Of a DNA stretch of 13,018 bases, positions 1 through 7,281 are shown in pieces. The translations under genes were made by a program, and so were the position numbers. This stretch comes from Candidatus Hydrogenedentota bacterium (GTDB lineage: Bacteria; UBA8481; J006). A model generated the notes under the pieces. The model saw only the letters and a program-made list of their open reading frames with translations. It had not been told where the DNA came from and made no database searches. Each line of letters starts with the position of its first letter. Within the stretch, counting starts at the first letter, position 1. The DNA is taken from NCBI GenBank assembly GCA_003697085.1, contig RFFU01000109.1:1-13018 (forward strand), in the 5' to 3' direction.

Positions 1-1
1 C

Positions 2-3000
2 GCGGAGAAGGAAGAGGTGGAGCGCGCGCTGGGGGAATTGCGGAAAGAAGAAGCCTTGTTGAGCGAGCAGATCGAAAATTTGCGGCGGGAGAGAGATGTG
101 CTCGACGGCGAAAAAAAGGGCTGGCAGGAAGAACGCGCAAGATTAGAAGAGGAAGCGCATCGTTTGAGGGAATCCACGGAGTCGTTGCGTGGTGAGGAGG
201 CGACGTTGGCCGAGCGCATCGAGGCCTTGCGTTCCGAGGCGGTCTCGAGGGAAGAGGAAGAAGCGCATCTGAGGGAAGAGATCGAGGAATTACGAAGAGG
301 AATCGAAGCGTACCGTGAAGAGTTGGCGGCTCTGGAGCGCGAGCGTGTTGAGCGTGAGGCAAGTCGAGCGGATGCGGAGGCTGTTGAAGCCAAAGCCGAG
401 GGGGAGAGTGTCGCATTGGAGTCGCTCAAAGCGGAACGCGGTCTTGTGGAGGAGGAAATTTCCGCATTGCGGGCTGAAGCGGCCGGATTACGGGAGGAGA
501 TCGACGAACTGAGTCGGGCTCGCGACGAAGTCGTGAACGAGTTGATTGCGTCGGAGGAACTGGAGGAAGATGCCGAGGCGTTGCGGAGCGAGGTCGAGGC
601 GCTCAGAAGGGAATGCCGCGGATTGGCGGACGAGGCGGACCGGCGTCTGCGCGAGGTGTGTGATCTGAGGGCTCGGCAAGAGGAATTCGAACGGCGCCTT
701 CAGGAGCAGGCGGCGACGGTGGAGCGATTGGAAGAGGAAGAGCGGAGGCTTTCCGCAGACCGGCAGCGTCTTTGCGACGAGATCGAGAGGGCTCGCGGAG
801 AGGTCGCCGCGGTTGAGCAGAAGCGTCGAGAGACGGAGGCGAAGGTTGAGGAATTGCGCCAAGAGGAGGAGAGTCTGAGGGAAGAGCGTCGCCGAGGCCG
901 AGCGGAGGCGGAAGCCTTACGGGAGGAGGAAAGCGCTCGGGAAGAAATAGTGCGGCGCAGGGAGGAAGAGGAACAGAGGTTGAAGGCTTTGGAGCAGGCC
1001 GTGGCGGAAGCGCGGAAGCGGGAGACCGAACTACGGGATCGGGCGGACGGAATTCGGCGCGAGGTTGCGGAGTTGCAGGAAATGCGCTCGAATTTGGTTG
1101 ATGCGATCACGGAGTCGGAGGAGGAAGCGGCGCGGTTGCGCGCCGAAGTCGGGCGTCTCAGGGAAGAACAAGCGGAACTTCGCACCGAGACGAAAGTGAT
1201 GCGCGCGGAATTGGCGGAGAAGGCGGACGAGGCGAAAGAGATCGACGAGCGGGAACGCGAGGAGTTGGAGCGGGAACGCCGGCTTCGAGAAGAGGAACGC
1301 GCGGCCTTGGAGAACGATCTCCGCCACCAACAAGAAAAGATACGAACCCTGGAAGAGGAGAAGCGTTCGCTCGAGGAAAAGTTGCAATCTCTCGAAGCGG
1401 CGGTGGGAGAAGGAAAGAGCGAGAGGGGCCGTTTGGAAAGAGAGGCGGAGGGGATTCGAAAGGAGTTGGAGCGGGAACGCGCAATACGCAACCGGCTCGA
1501 GGAGGAGCGGCGGCGTTGGGAAAATCGTGAGCGGGAATTGCGGGAAGAGAACGAGCAACTGCGGGAGGAGATGCGGCGTTTGGAGGAAGAGGTCGCGAAG
1601 CGGAACGAAGAGAAGGCGAAGGAGGGTTCCGGGGAGGAGGAACGGGCGCGGTTGAAGGAGCGGATCGAGCGGCTCCAGAATGCGCTCGAGACATTGGGCG
1701 AGGAGGAGAGAAAGAAAGGCGCGCGGATTCGTGAACTGGAAGAGGTGCTCGAGAGGGAGCGGAAGGCGGTGGTGGCGCGGGAACGGACGGAGAGACGCGC
1801 CGGCATCGAGGAATTGGAAAAACGTGTGACGCGGATTCGAGACGAGAAAGAGTTGTTGGCGCGGGAACGGGACTTCATCGTTCGAGCACTGGACGTGTTG
1901 AAGCGTGAGGTGGCGCAATGGATGCGCACGCGGGCGAAGGTCGCCCCGGAAACGGACAGCGCCGTGGTGGAACTCTTGACGCGGGAGTTGGAGGCGATCG
2001 AGGCGCAGCGATCGGCTCTGGCTGCGGCTGAGGGAACGGTATCGACGAAGGAACCTCTTTCGCCGGCGGAACGAAAACAAATCGATGCATTGATGCACGA
2101 GCGCGACTTTCTCAAGGAGCAGATCCGCCGATTGGAAGAGGAACGGAGGGGGCGGCGCCGGGAGACGGTAGCGGAGGCGGAGCGGAAGGTCCGGGAAGAG
2201 GCCGCCCAGGCGGAAAAACGGGTCCGCGAGTTGGAGCACGAATTGGAGGAGTACAGGCGGCTTTACGAGGAGACGGCGGCGCGGCTGCGGAAGAGCGAGG
2301 AACGGTTGCGGGAAAGGGAAGAACTCTTGGGGGAGAGAGAGGCGCGATTGAGGGAAAGCGAGGCCCGTATAGAAGAAGCGCGGGCGCGAACGGCCGCTAC
2401 GGAGTCCGTCGCCGCGGAGGATGACGCGGAGAAAGAGGCGTTGCGTGAGGAGATCGAGCGTTTGCGACGGCAGGTTGAGGAGCTTCAAGAGTCGGAGGAA
2501 CGCGCGGTGGTGACCGCTCACGAAGCGGATGCGGAGCGGGAGGAACTGGCGCAACGGCTCGAACAGGCTCGCGATGCGCTGCAAAGAAGCGAAGCGACGG
2601 AAGAGGAGTTGCGCCGGCGTGCCTCGGCGATCGAAGAGATGGAAGAAGAAATGAAGAGGTTACGGGAGGAGAGGGATACTCTGGAAAAGGAGAGGGCGCG
2701 GATACAGGAAGAGAAGGAGCGGATTCAGAAGGAACAGGAAGAGGCGTTGGAACATTTCCGTAACGAGGCCGCTCGTCGGCGGGACAATCTTGCGGAGTTA
2801 GAGAAGACGGTGCGGGAGAGGAAGCGGGAGATCAGCAGCCTGAGGGAAGAGCAGGAGTACTTGCGGCAGTCGTTGGATGAGATACGTCGTGAGATCGGAG
2901 AAAAGCGAAAGGTCTTGGCGAAACTTGCCGAACAGGAGCAAGCGATGGCGGGACGGCGACGAGAAGCGGAGTTGAGAAAGAAAGAAGAGGCGATGGAGGA

Positions 3001-3508
3001 AGCCGAAATCGCCAAAGCGAACGTAGAGGAGGCGAAGGGAGAGGAAGAGACGCCGGTGGTTTCGAAGCCGGTGTTTCGGGAAGGAGAAGAGGGGCGTGGG
3101 GAGAAGGTATCGGAAAGAGCGGGGGAAAGGCCGTACGTCGAAACGGCGGCAATTCACCGCGAAAACGAGAAGGGCATCGAGGCGAGGGACGGCGAGGTAC
3201 CGCGATCGGTTTCGGATCTGATCGAGGAAGCGTATTCAGCCGAGGATGATGGGGACTTCGCGGCGGCGGCGAGGTTGTACGAGGAAGTTCTGAAGAGAGA
3301 GCCGGCGAATGTTCGTGCGACGCACAACCTGGCCTTGCTCCATTTTCGAATGGGGGATTTGGCCGCCGCGAGGCGGGTGATCGAGAAGGCGCTGGCGCGC
3401 AACGTTGAACTGGCAAAGCCGACGAGGAAACTTCTCGTGGAGATTCGAAAACGAATGGGGGACTACGCCGGAATAACGGGTTTTGTGCGGAGAATCTGGC
3501 AACCGTAA
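2..3508 (+). CDS. Long Glu/Arg-rich coiled-coil protein with C-terminal TPRs (5' end outside window)
   Basis: The frame is already open at base 2, so the true start lies upstream and the GTG at 17 is only an internal Val codon. About 1168 residues are visible. Almost all of it, to about residue 1000, is Glu/Arg/Leu/Ala/Lys-rich helix of the type REREELERERRLREEER, expected to form long coiled coils or charged single helices. A less charged stretch at about residues 623-696 (bases 1870-2090, including FIVRALDVLKREVAQWMRTR) breaks the pattern and may be a hinge. A polar linker follows. Residues about 1070-1168 form two clear TPRs (DGDFAAAARLYEEVLKREP and MGDLAAARRVIEKALARN) and a partial third. 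I see no membrane segment or signal peptide in the visible part. The next gene starts 16 bases after the TAA, so they are probably co-transcribed. The role is unknown. Size and TPR tail suggest a scaffold or tether, which is inference. Confidence 0.85.
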   Translation, partial: AEKEEVERALGELRKEEALLSEQIENLRRERDVLDGEKKGWQEERARLEEEAHRLRESTESLRGEEATLAERIEALRSEAVSREEEEAHLREEIEELRRGIEAYREELAALERERVEREASRADAEAVEAKAEGESVALESLKAERGLVEEEISALRAEAAGLREEIDELSRARDEVVNELIASEELEEDAEALRSEVEALRRECRGLADEADRRLREVCDLRARQEEFERRLQEQAATVERLEEEERRLSADRQRLCDEIERARGEVAAVEQKRRETEAKVEELRQEEESLREERRRGRAEAEALREEESAREEIVRRREEEEQRLKALEQAVAEARKRETELRDRADGIRREVAELQEMRSNLVDAITESEEEAARLRAEVGRLREEQAELRTETKVMRAELAEKADEAKEIDEREREELERERRLREEERAALENDLRHQQEKIRTLEEEKRSLEEKLQSLEAAVGEGKSERGRLEREAEGIRKELERERAIRNRLEEERRRWENRERELREENEQLREEMRRLEEEVAKRNEEKAKEGSGEEERARLKERIERLQNALETLGEEERKKGARIRELEEVLERERKAVVARERTERRAGIEELEKRVTRIRDEKELLARERDFIVRALDVLKREVAQWMRTRAKVAPETDSAVVELLTRELEAIEAQRSALAAAEGTVSTKEPLSPAERKQIDALMHERDFLKEQIRRLEEERRGRRRETVAEAERKVREEAAQAEKRVRELEHELEEYRRLYEETAARLRKSEERLREREELLGEREARLRESEARIEEARARTAATESVAAEDDAEKEALREEIERLRRQVEELQESEERAVVTAHEADAEREELAQRLEQARDALQRSEATEEELRRRASAIEEMEEEMKRLREERDTLEKERARIQEEKERIQKEQEEALEHFRNEAARRRDNLAELEKTVRERKREISSLREEQEYLRQSLDEIRREIGEKRKVLAKLAEQEQAMAGRRREAELRKKEEAMEEAEIAKANVEEAKGEEETPVVSKPVFREGEEGRGEKVSERAGERPYVETAAIHRENEKGIEARDGEVPRSVSDLIEEAYSAEDDGDFAAAARLYEEVLKREPANVRATHNLALLHFRMGDLAAARRVIEKALARNVELAKPTRKLLVEIRKRMGDYAGITGFVRRIWQP

Positions 3509-3517
3509 ACCGCGCAC

Positions 3518-3521
3518 GGAG
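3518..3521 (+). promoter_or_regulatory. Shine-Dalgarno-like GGAG deciding the start of the HhH gene
   Basis: GGAG stands three bases before the ATG at 3525. The spacing is short, but it is the only plausible site near the gene start. The ATG at 3552 has no such site, and the TTG at 3483 would put 14 extra residues before the signal peptide and overlap the preceding gene. Confidence 0.4.
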
Positions 3522-3524
3522 AAA

Positions 3525-4247
3525 ATGCGAAAATCCGCAAGTCTCATTTCGATGCGTCCGGGCCTTCTCCTGGCGTTGGGGCTTCTCGTCTTTTTGAACG
3601 CGACAACTGTTCGCGCGGAGTCAGGCGGGCAGGATTCGCTTCGGATGATCGAACGTTATCTTACGTGGGAATTGAATCGCTATCGCGAACTTTCACGGCG
3701 TTTCGGCGTGATCTGTCAAGGACCCGCGAAGCCTTTCGAAGACAGCACCCTCTCCGGGATCCGGGTCGCGAAAATCCTTCGGAAGGAGCCGGAGAGCAAG
3801 AGAGACGGAACGAAGTCACGTTCCGGGAAAGAGAAGGCATTTTCCGGGGAAGAAAATAATGATACCTCGGAAGAACGACTTGTTGAGCGCTTAAAAAAAC
3901 GAATAAGGGAACTGGAAGAAGAAGTCGCTCGGTTGAGGAAAGCGGCGCCTCGCGCCAGCGATTCTTCCCGAGAGGAGTCCGACCGGGGGAGGAGAGGGAA
4001 GGGGGAACGAGTGCGGGACACGGAGAGGATCGATTTCAACGAGGCGTCTTTCGAGCAACTGCGTCTTGTCCCGGAGATCGGGGACACCGGGGCGCGGGCG
4101 ATAGTGTGGTATCGCGAACACTTCGGTCGATTTGAACGGAGAGAAGACCTTCTTCGCGTGCCTGGTTTTTCCCCGGAGCGGGTGCGAAGGCTGGAGCGCT
4201 ATTGGAAACCGGTCAAGAGTTTGCTGGAGAAAGGAGGGGAGAAATGA
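3525..4247 (+). CDS. Secreted helix-hairpin-helix protein, ComEA-like
   Basis: The product is 240 residues from the ATG at 3525. The N-terminus is a signal peptide: basic start, hydrophobic core LLLALGLLVFLNATTV, and a likely cleavage site at VRA|ES (about residue 36). A central low-complexity charged region contains a short coiled coil (RLKKRIRELEEEVARLRK). Residues about 169-230 form a tandem helix-hairpin-helix unit of the ComEA type: IDFNEASFEQLRLVPEIG, then WYREHFGRF, then LLRVPGFSPERV. In ComEA this domain binds DNA without sequence specificity at the outer face of the cytoplasmic membrane during natural transformation. Here the first hairpin reads PEIG instead of the usual PGIG, and no comEC or pilus gene is in view. 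DNA binding is therefore likely, but a transformation role is not shown. It lies between the coiled-coil gene and the ankyrin gene, overlapping the latter by 4 bases (ATGA). Confidence 0.82.
   Translation: MRKSASLISMRPGLLLALGLLVFLNATTVRAESGGQDSLRMIERYLTWELNRYRELSRRFGVICQGPAKPFEDSTLSGIRVAKILRKEPESKRDGTKSRSGKEKAFSGEENNDTSEERLVERLKKRIRELEEEVARLRKAAPRASDSSREESDRGRRGKGERVRDTERIDFNEASFEQLRLVPEIGDTGARAIVWYREHFGRFERREDLLRVPGFSPERVRRLERYWKPVKSLLEKGGEK
4231..4237 (+). promoter_or_regulatory. Strong Shine-Dalgarno site (AAGGAGG) for the ankyrin gene
   Basis: AAGGAGG lies 6 bases before the ATG at 4244. It supports that start over the in-frame ATG at 4343, which has no such site and would leave a shorter signal peptide. 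Confidence 0.75.
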
Positions 4248-5527
4248 GGCGTCTTTATCGCGGAGTGTTCATCAGCGAATTTCTCTTCGAAGCGAGTGCT
4301 TCGATTTCGCGTCCGTGCTTTCTTTTACGCCTTTCGATCTGCATGTTTTCGGTTCTGATAGCCTTGACGAGCGCGGTTGCGGCGCGGGAAGACGGCGCGC
4401 AAGACACGGCCGGGGCGGCCGGGGCGAATCTTGCGGTCCGCGCCGAACTCTTCAATGCAATCGAAAACGGCGACCTCGAAGAGGTTCGCCTCTTGGCGAA
4501 ACGGGTCGATCTCCGCCGTGTCTCGACCGACCTTGTCGGGACTCCTCCGCTGGTCTATGCGGTCGAAAAGAACCGGGACGATATCGTCAAATTTCTCTTG
4601 GAATTCGGAGTCGATCCGAACGCGAGGGAGGAATTGACGGGAAGGACGGCGCTTGCCGTGGCCGTGGAGAAGGGGAATGTCACACTCTTCAAACGTTTGC
4701 TCGAAGCCGGCGCGGACACGAATTATCGGGAACGCGGCACGGGCCGGACGCTTTTTCATTTGGCTGTTCGGAGTGGATCGTCGAACCTCGTGATGGAACT
4801 GGTGCGGCGCGGGTTTCGCTCGGACATTCCCGACTCGTCCGGCATCACGGCGCGCGCGCTCGGAGAATCCTCGCCGAATTATGTGATACGCGACCAGGTG
4901 CGTCGGGCGGATCCGAAATGGGTAAGAAAGAAAAGAATGCACAAAGCCTTGTTGTTGGCGATCAGGAAGCGGGAGACCCAACGGGCGATCAAACTTCTGG
5001 ACGAGGGGGCCGATCCGATGGCGTTCGACGAGTTCGGGCGCCCGCCGATCTTTTTCGCCGCCAAGATGCACGATTTGCGAGTGATCGATCATCTTTTGAA
5101 AAAGGGTGTCGGGATCGATTCCCCCTCGCGGTGGGGACAGACGGTACTTATGTGGGCCGTTGCGAACAGAGACAGTTGGCTGGTGAGGATGTTGTTGAAG
5201 AGGGGAGCGGATGTGAACAAGGTGATGCCGGACTCGAAGGCGGCGGTCCATTTCGCCGCGGAAAACGGCGATGCGCCCCTTCTCGAACTTCTGCTCGATC
5301 ACGGAGCGGACAAGAACGCGCTGTGGCAATCCAAGGCCTTTCGGAATTGGACGCCGTTGATGATCGCCGCCGCCCGCGGATATCGCAAGTGCGTCGCCGT
5401 GCTTTTGCGGCGCGGCGCCCGATTGGATGTCCGAAGTTCGCTCGGCGCCACCGCTCTGAAACTGGCTCGACTGAATAAACACAAGGCCATCGTCGAGATG
5501 CTCCGCCGCGTCGGCGCTCCGGAGTGA
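4244..5527 (+). CDS. Secreted ankyrin-repeat protein
   Basis: The product is 427 residues. The ATG at 4244 overlaps the previous TGA, pointing to translational coupling. A long N-region is followed by a hydrophobic stretch (about residues 26-47, core MFSVLIALTSAVAA) with a likely signal peptidase site AVAA|RE. The rest, residues about 55-425, is ankyrin repeats. I count roughly ten, with clear units such as IVKFLLEFGVDPN, LFKRLLEAGADTN, LVRMLLKRGADVN and LLELLLDHGADKN. One degenerate repeat near residues 210-230 divides the array into two blocks. Ankyrin arrays bind other proteins and have no catalytic function of their own. The partner is unknown, and the upstream HhH protein is an obvious candidate because both are exported. 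No enzymatic domain is seen. The reading as exported ankyrin protein is firm; the physiological role is not known. Confidence 0.88.
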   Translation: MRRLYRGVFISEFLFEASASISRPCFLLRLSICMFSVLIALTSAVAAREDGAQDTAGAAGANLAVRAELFNAIENGDLEEVRLLAKRVDLRRVSTDLVGTPPLVYAVEKNRDDIVKFLLEFGVDPNAREELTGRTALAVAVEKGNVTLFKRLLEAGADTNYRERGTGRTLFHLAVRSGSSNLVMELVRRGFRSDIPDSSGITARALGESSPNYVIRDQVRRADPKWVRKKRMHKALLLAIRKRETQRAIKLLDEGADPMAFDEFGRPPIFFAAKMHDLRVIDHLLKKGVGIDSPSRWGQTVLMWAVANRDSWLVRMLLKRGADVNKVMPDSKAAVHFAAENGDAPLLELLLDHGADKNALWQSKAFRNWTPLMIAAARGYRKCVAVLLRRGARLDVRSSLGATALKLARLNKHKAIVEMLRRVGAPE

Positions 5528-5528
5528 G

Positions 5529-5554
5529 CGGATCCCGACAACCTCACGGATCCG
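5529..5554. other. Weak inverted repeat between convergent genes
   Basis: CGGATCC (5529-5535) and GGATCCG (5548-5554) can pair as a 7-bp stem with a 12-base loop, in the 59-base gap between the ankyrin stop and the Nudix stop. No T-run follows on either strand, so it is not a standard intrinsic terminator. It might still help end transcription from both sides. Confidence 0.2.
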
Positions 5555-5586
5555 GGTTGGGTTATCCTCTCCATCGAGGACGGAAA

Positions 5587-6072
5587 TCAGTAAAGGTTCC
5601 GGCCGGTTATCTCATCATGAAAGACGACGGAGTGATCGAGGAGTTTGTTGTTGCGATAGGTGAACTTGGCGGAGAAAAAACGTCCCTCCTCGATCCATTT
5701 GAGAAAATAACGGTCTCCTTCCCAAAGAGGAAGATCGGCGATCTCCGAATCGGGAATCCAGGCTAAATCGCCTTCCGGCGAGTCGATCAATTCTCCCTCG
5801 AATTCCGTTCCCGTGAAGACGAAAACGTACCAGTCTTCGTCATTCGAGAAGCCCGGAAAAGTCAAAAACCCTCGCAAGACGGGGTTACGAAGTTCCAGGC
5901 CGGTTTCTTCGCGGATCTCCCGGATCGCGCATTCCTCGGGTGTTTCTCCCGGCTCGAATTTTCCGCCGAGACCATTCCATTTCCCCTCGTGCATATCGTT
6001 CTCTTTCTTGTTTCGATGCACCATCAGGGTTTTTCCGTCACGCTTGAGATAAACCAACGTCGCCAATTTCAT
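5587..6072 (-). CDS. Nudix hydrolase, MutX/MutT-like (8-oxo-dGTP diphosphatase type)
   Basis: The product is 161 residues. The Nudix box is complete and fits GX5EX7REUXEEXGU exactly, from G37 to L59: G37, E43, R51, E52, E55, E56, G58, with metal-binding glutamates in REIREETGL. The early segment HRNKKENDMHEGKWNGLGGK and the later DWYVFVFTGTEFEGEL, WEGDRYFLKWIEEGRFFSAKF closely resemble the streptococcal MutX family as I remember it, and the length is also near theirs (about 155). The expected reaction is hydrolysis of 8-oxo-dGTP to the monophosphate, which cleans the nucleotide pool and prevents A:T to C:G changes. The activity is inferred from family and not shown. It is a single-gene unit, convergent with the ankyrin gene and divergent from the kinase operon. 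There is no Shine-Dalgarno; a TACACT box lies 6 bases upstream of the ATG. Confidence 0.92.
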   Translation of the reverse strand: MKLATLVYLKRDGKTLMVHRNKKENDMHEGKWNGLGGKFEPGETPEECAIREIREETGLELRNPVLRGFLTFPGFSNDEDWYVFVFTGTEFEGELIDSPEGDLAWIPDSEIADLPLWEGDRYFLKWIEEGRFFSAKFTYRNNKLLDHSVVFHDEITGRNLY

Positions 6073-6078
6073 TCGCCC

Positions 6079-6084
6079 AGTGTA
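6079..6084 (-). promoter_or_regulatory. -10-like box TACACT, leaderless promoter of the Nudix gene
   Basis: On the minus strand TACACT is followed by 6 bases and then the ATG at 6072. No Shine-Dalgarno lies in the 20 bases before the start. The spacing would place transcription initiation at or next to the A of ATG. A hexamer 17 bases upstream (TTTTTC) matches the -35 consensus poorly. Confidence 0.5.
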
Positions 6085-6092
6085 AGGAAAAC

Positions 6093-6122
6093 GGCGGGAA
6101 TGAAAAAGAACGTTTTTCCGCC
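6093..6122. repeat. Imperfect inverted repeat in the divergent promoter region
   Basis: GGCGG (6093-6097) pairs with CCGCC (6118-6122), and AAAAA (6103-6107) with TTTTT (6113-6117), leaving a 5-base loop and a 5-base bulge on the left arm. It covers the position expected for the Nudix -35 and lies just upstream of the promoter of the kinase operon. It could be an operator or only a chance palindrome. Confidence 0.25.
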
Positions 6123-6158
6123 AGGTTCGTCTTCGTTTCCGGTGGAGGCTTTTTGGGG

Positions 6159-6164
6159 TAGAAT
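6159..6164 (+). promoter_or_regulatory. -10-like box TAGAAT, leaderless promoter of the kinase operon
   Basis: TAGAAT is followed by 7 bases and the ATG at 6172. The nearest purine-rich site, GGAGG at 6144-6148, is 23 bases before the ATG, too far to serve as a Shine-Dalgarno. A TTTCCG hexamer 17 bases upstream (6136-6141) is a poor -35. Confidence 0.5.
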
Positions 6165-6171
6165 CGTTCTC

Positions 6172-7281
6172 ATGAGAACAAATCTTTTCTCTTCTCGTGT
6201 TTCCGCGCGGCGGTATCCGAAGAGGTCGGCGATTTTTCCTCTTGTTATCCTGCTTTGGGGGGGCTTTTCCTCCGCGGCCGCGGCGCGCGAAGCGGGCGGC
6301 GAAACGACATCGCCCAAAAGCCCCCCGATTATACTGTATCCCTCGGGAGAGACGATCGCGGAAATCTCGATCAAATCCCGATCGGAAGAGCGGAAGGATT
6401 CGGACGAGGTGCGTCTCTTTTTTAGAATCGTCGTGCTTTCGGACGAAGAGCGCGGTTTTCTATTGCAGGAGATGAATCAGAAGGAGCCGAGGAATTCGGA
6501 GAGCGATACCAAGGGATCGGCTATAAGGGAGGAGACGGCGCAGAAGCGGCCGATGAGGGTTCGAGAGCCGGGGGATTCGGCGCCGTGGAGTTCGATCGAA
6601 TTCGAGATTCTCTCGGAAACGGATCCGGAACGCGCCGTGCGGCTGGTTTTGGCGGGGGAAGCGGATTGGGCTCCGGTCGGGGATGCGCAATTCGGTCTTG
6701 CCGTCGTCGCGGGAGGCGCCGCGCGTGTCTTCTTGAGTGACACTCCCGTGGGGTATTTCCTGGTATCCGAGTCGTTACCCGAATCCGCTCTGCGCTCTCT
6801 GGTGCGCTCGGCGAAACCGCGGGAAATGATTCGTTCCTTTTTCGGAGCCCGAGGGCGCCCGCCTCGATCGTTGGCGTCCGAGAATATCCCTTCCGATACC
6901 CTCCCCGCCGGGCTTCGGCTCCGCGTCAACGATGGGATTCGCCGCCTTCATCCCGCGCTTCTGGAACACCTTGTTGCGGAATGGCGGCTCGCAGGAATCG
7001 AGGTGGTTGCAGGGAAAGAGGATTCGGGAACGGAGAACCTACCGATCGTATGGATAAAACGAGAGGCGAGTCCGCCGCTGGCGAAAGAACCGGCCGATAC
7101 CGCCGGGGCGCGTGGGGGAACCGGAGAAGGAGAAGACACAGCGGCGGCGGAAAACACCACCGCAACGGCTGAATTGATCGCTCTTCACGAGGCGTTTCTT
7201 GTTTCCGCCAGGGTGTCCCGGAGCGATGGGATCGCTCTTTTCGGTCTTCTTCCCGCCGTTGCGGAGTCGGAGGGACCATGA
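6172..7281 (+). CDS. Short exported protein resembling part of a family 5 solute-binding protein
   Basis: The product is 369 residues from the ATG at 6172, chosen because it directly follows the promoter box and gives a normal signal peptide: basic N-region, core IFPLVILLWGGFSSAAAA, likely cleavage before REAGG at about residue 38. Earlier in-frame starts (for example 6100) would lengthen the N-region. The segments VRLVLAGEADWAPVGDAQ, ALRSLVRSAKPREMIRSFFG, LLEHLVAEWRLAGIEVV and ELIALHEAFLVSARVSRSDG follow, in order, the pattern of the C-terminal half of extracellular solute-binding family 5 proteins (peptide/nickel-binding type). This is recognised by eye and is weak. Members usually have 500-600 residues, so much of the N-terminal lobe appears missing or replaced by low-complexity sequence. 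No ABC permease or ATPase gene is present. Its ATGA overlap with the kinase suggests it is a ligand-binding partner of that kinase, which is inference. Confidence 0.72.
   Translation: MRTNLFSSRVSARRYPKRSAIFPLVILLWGGFSSAAAAREAGGETTSPKSPPIILYPSGETIAEISIKSRSEERKDSDEVRLFFRIVVLSDEERGFLLQEMNQKEPRNSESDTKGSAIREETAQKRPMRVREPGDSAPWSSIEFEILSETDPERAVRLVLAGEADWAPVGDAQFGLAVVAGGAARVFLSDTPVGYFLVSESLPESALRSLVRSAKPREMIRSFFGARGRPPRSLASENIPSDTLPAGLRLRVNDGIRRLHPALLEHLVAEWRLAGIEVVAGKEDSGTENLPIVWIKREASPPLAKEPADTAGARGGTGEGEDTAAAENTTATAELIALHEAFLVSARVSRSDGIALFGLLPAVAESEGP

Noticed and set aside
700-2584. Long minus-strand open frames (471 and 517 codons) opposite the coiled-coil gene
   Set aside because: They are mirror images of Glu/Arg-rich codons, giving Ser/Arg-rich or Leu/Phe/Pro-rich strings with no domain. 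The plus-strand frame has heptads and TPRs.
3483-3524. TTG at 3483 as the start of the HhH gene
   Set aside because: It would overlap the previous gene and place 14 polar residues before the signal peptide. The ATG at 3525 has GGAG upstream.
4132-5482. Plus-strand 448-codon frame and minus-strand 385-codon frame over the ankyrin gene
   Set aside because: Both lack recognisable motifs, while the chosen frame has a Shine-Dalgarno, a signal peptide and regular ankyrin repeats.
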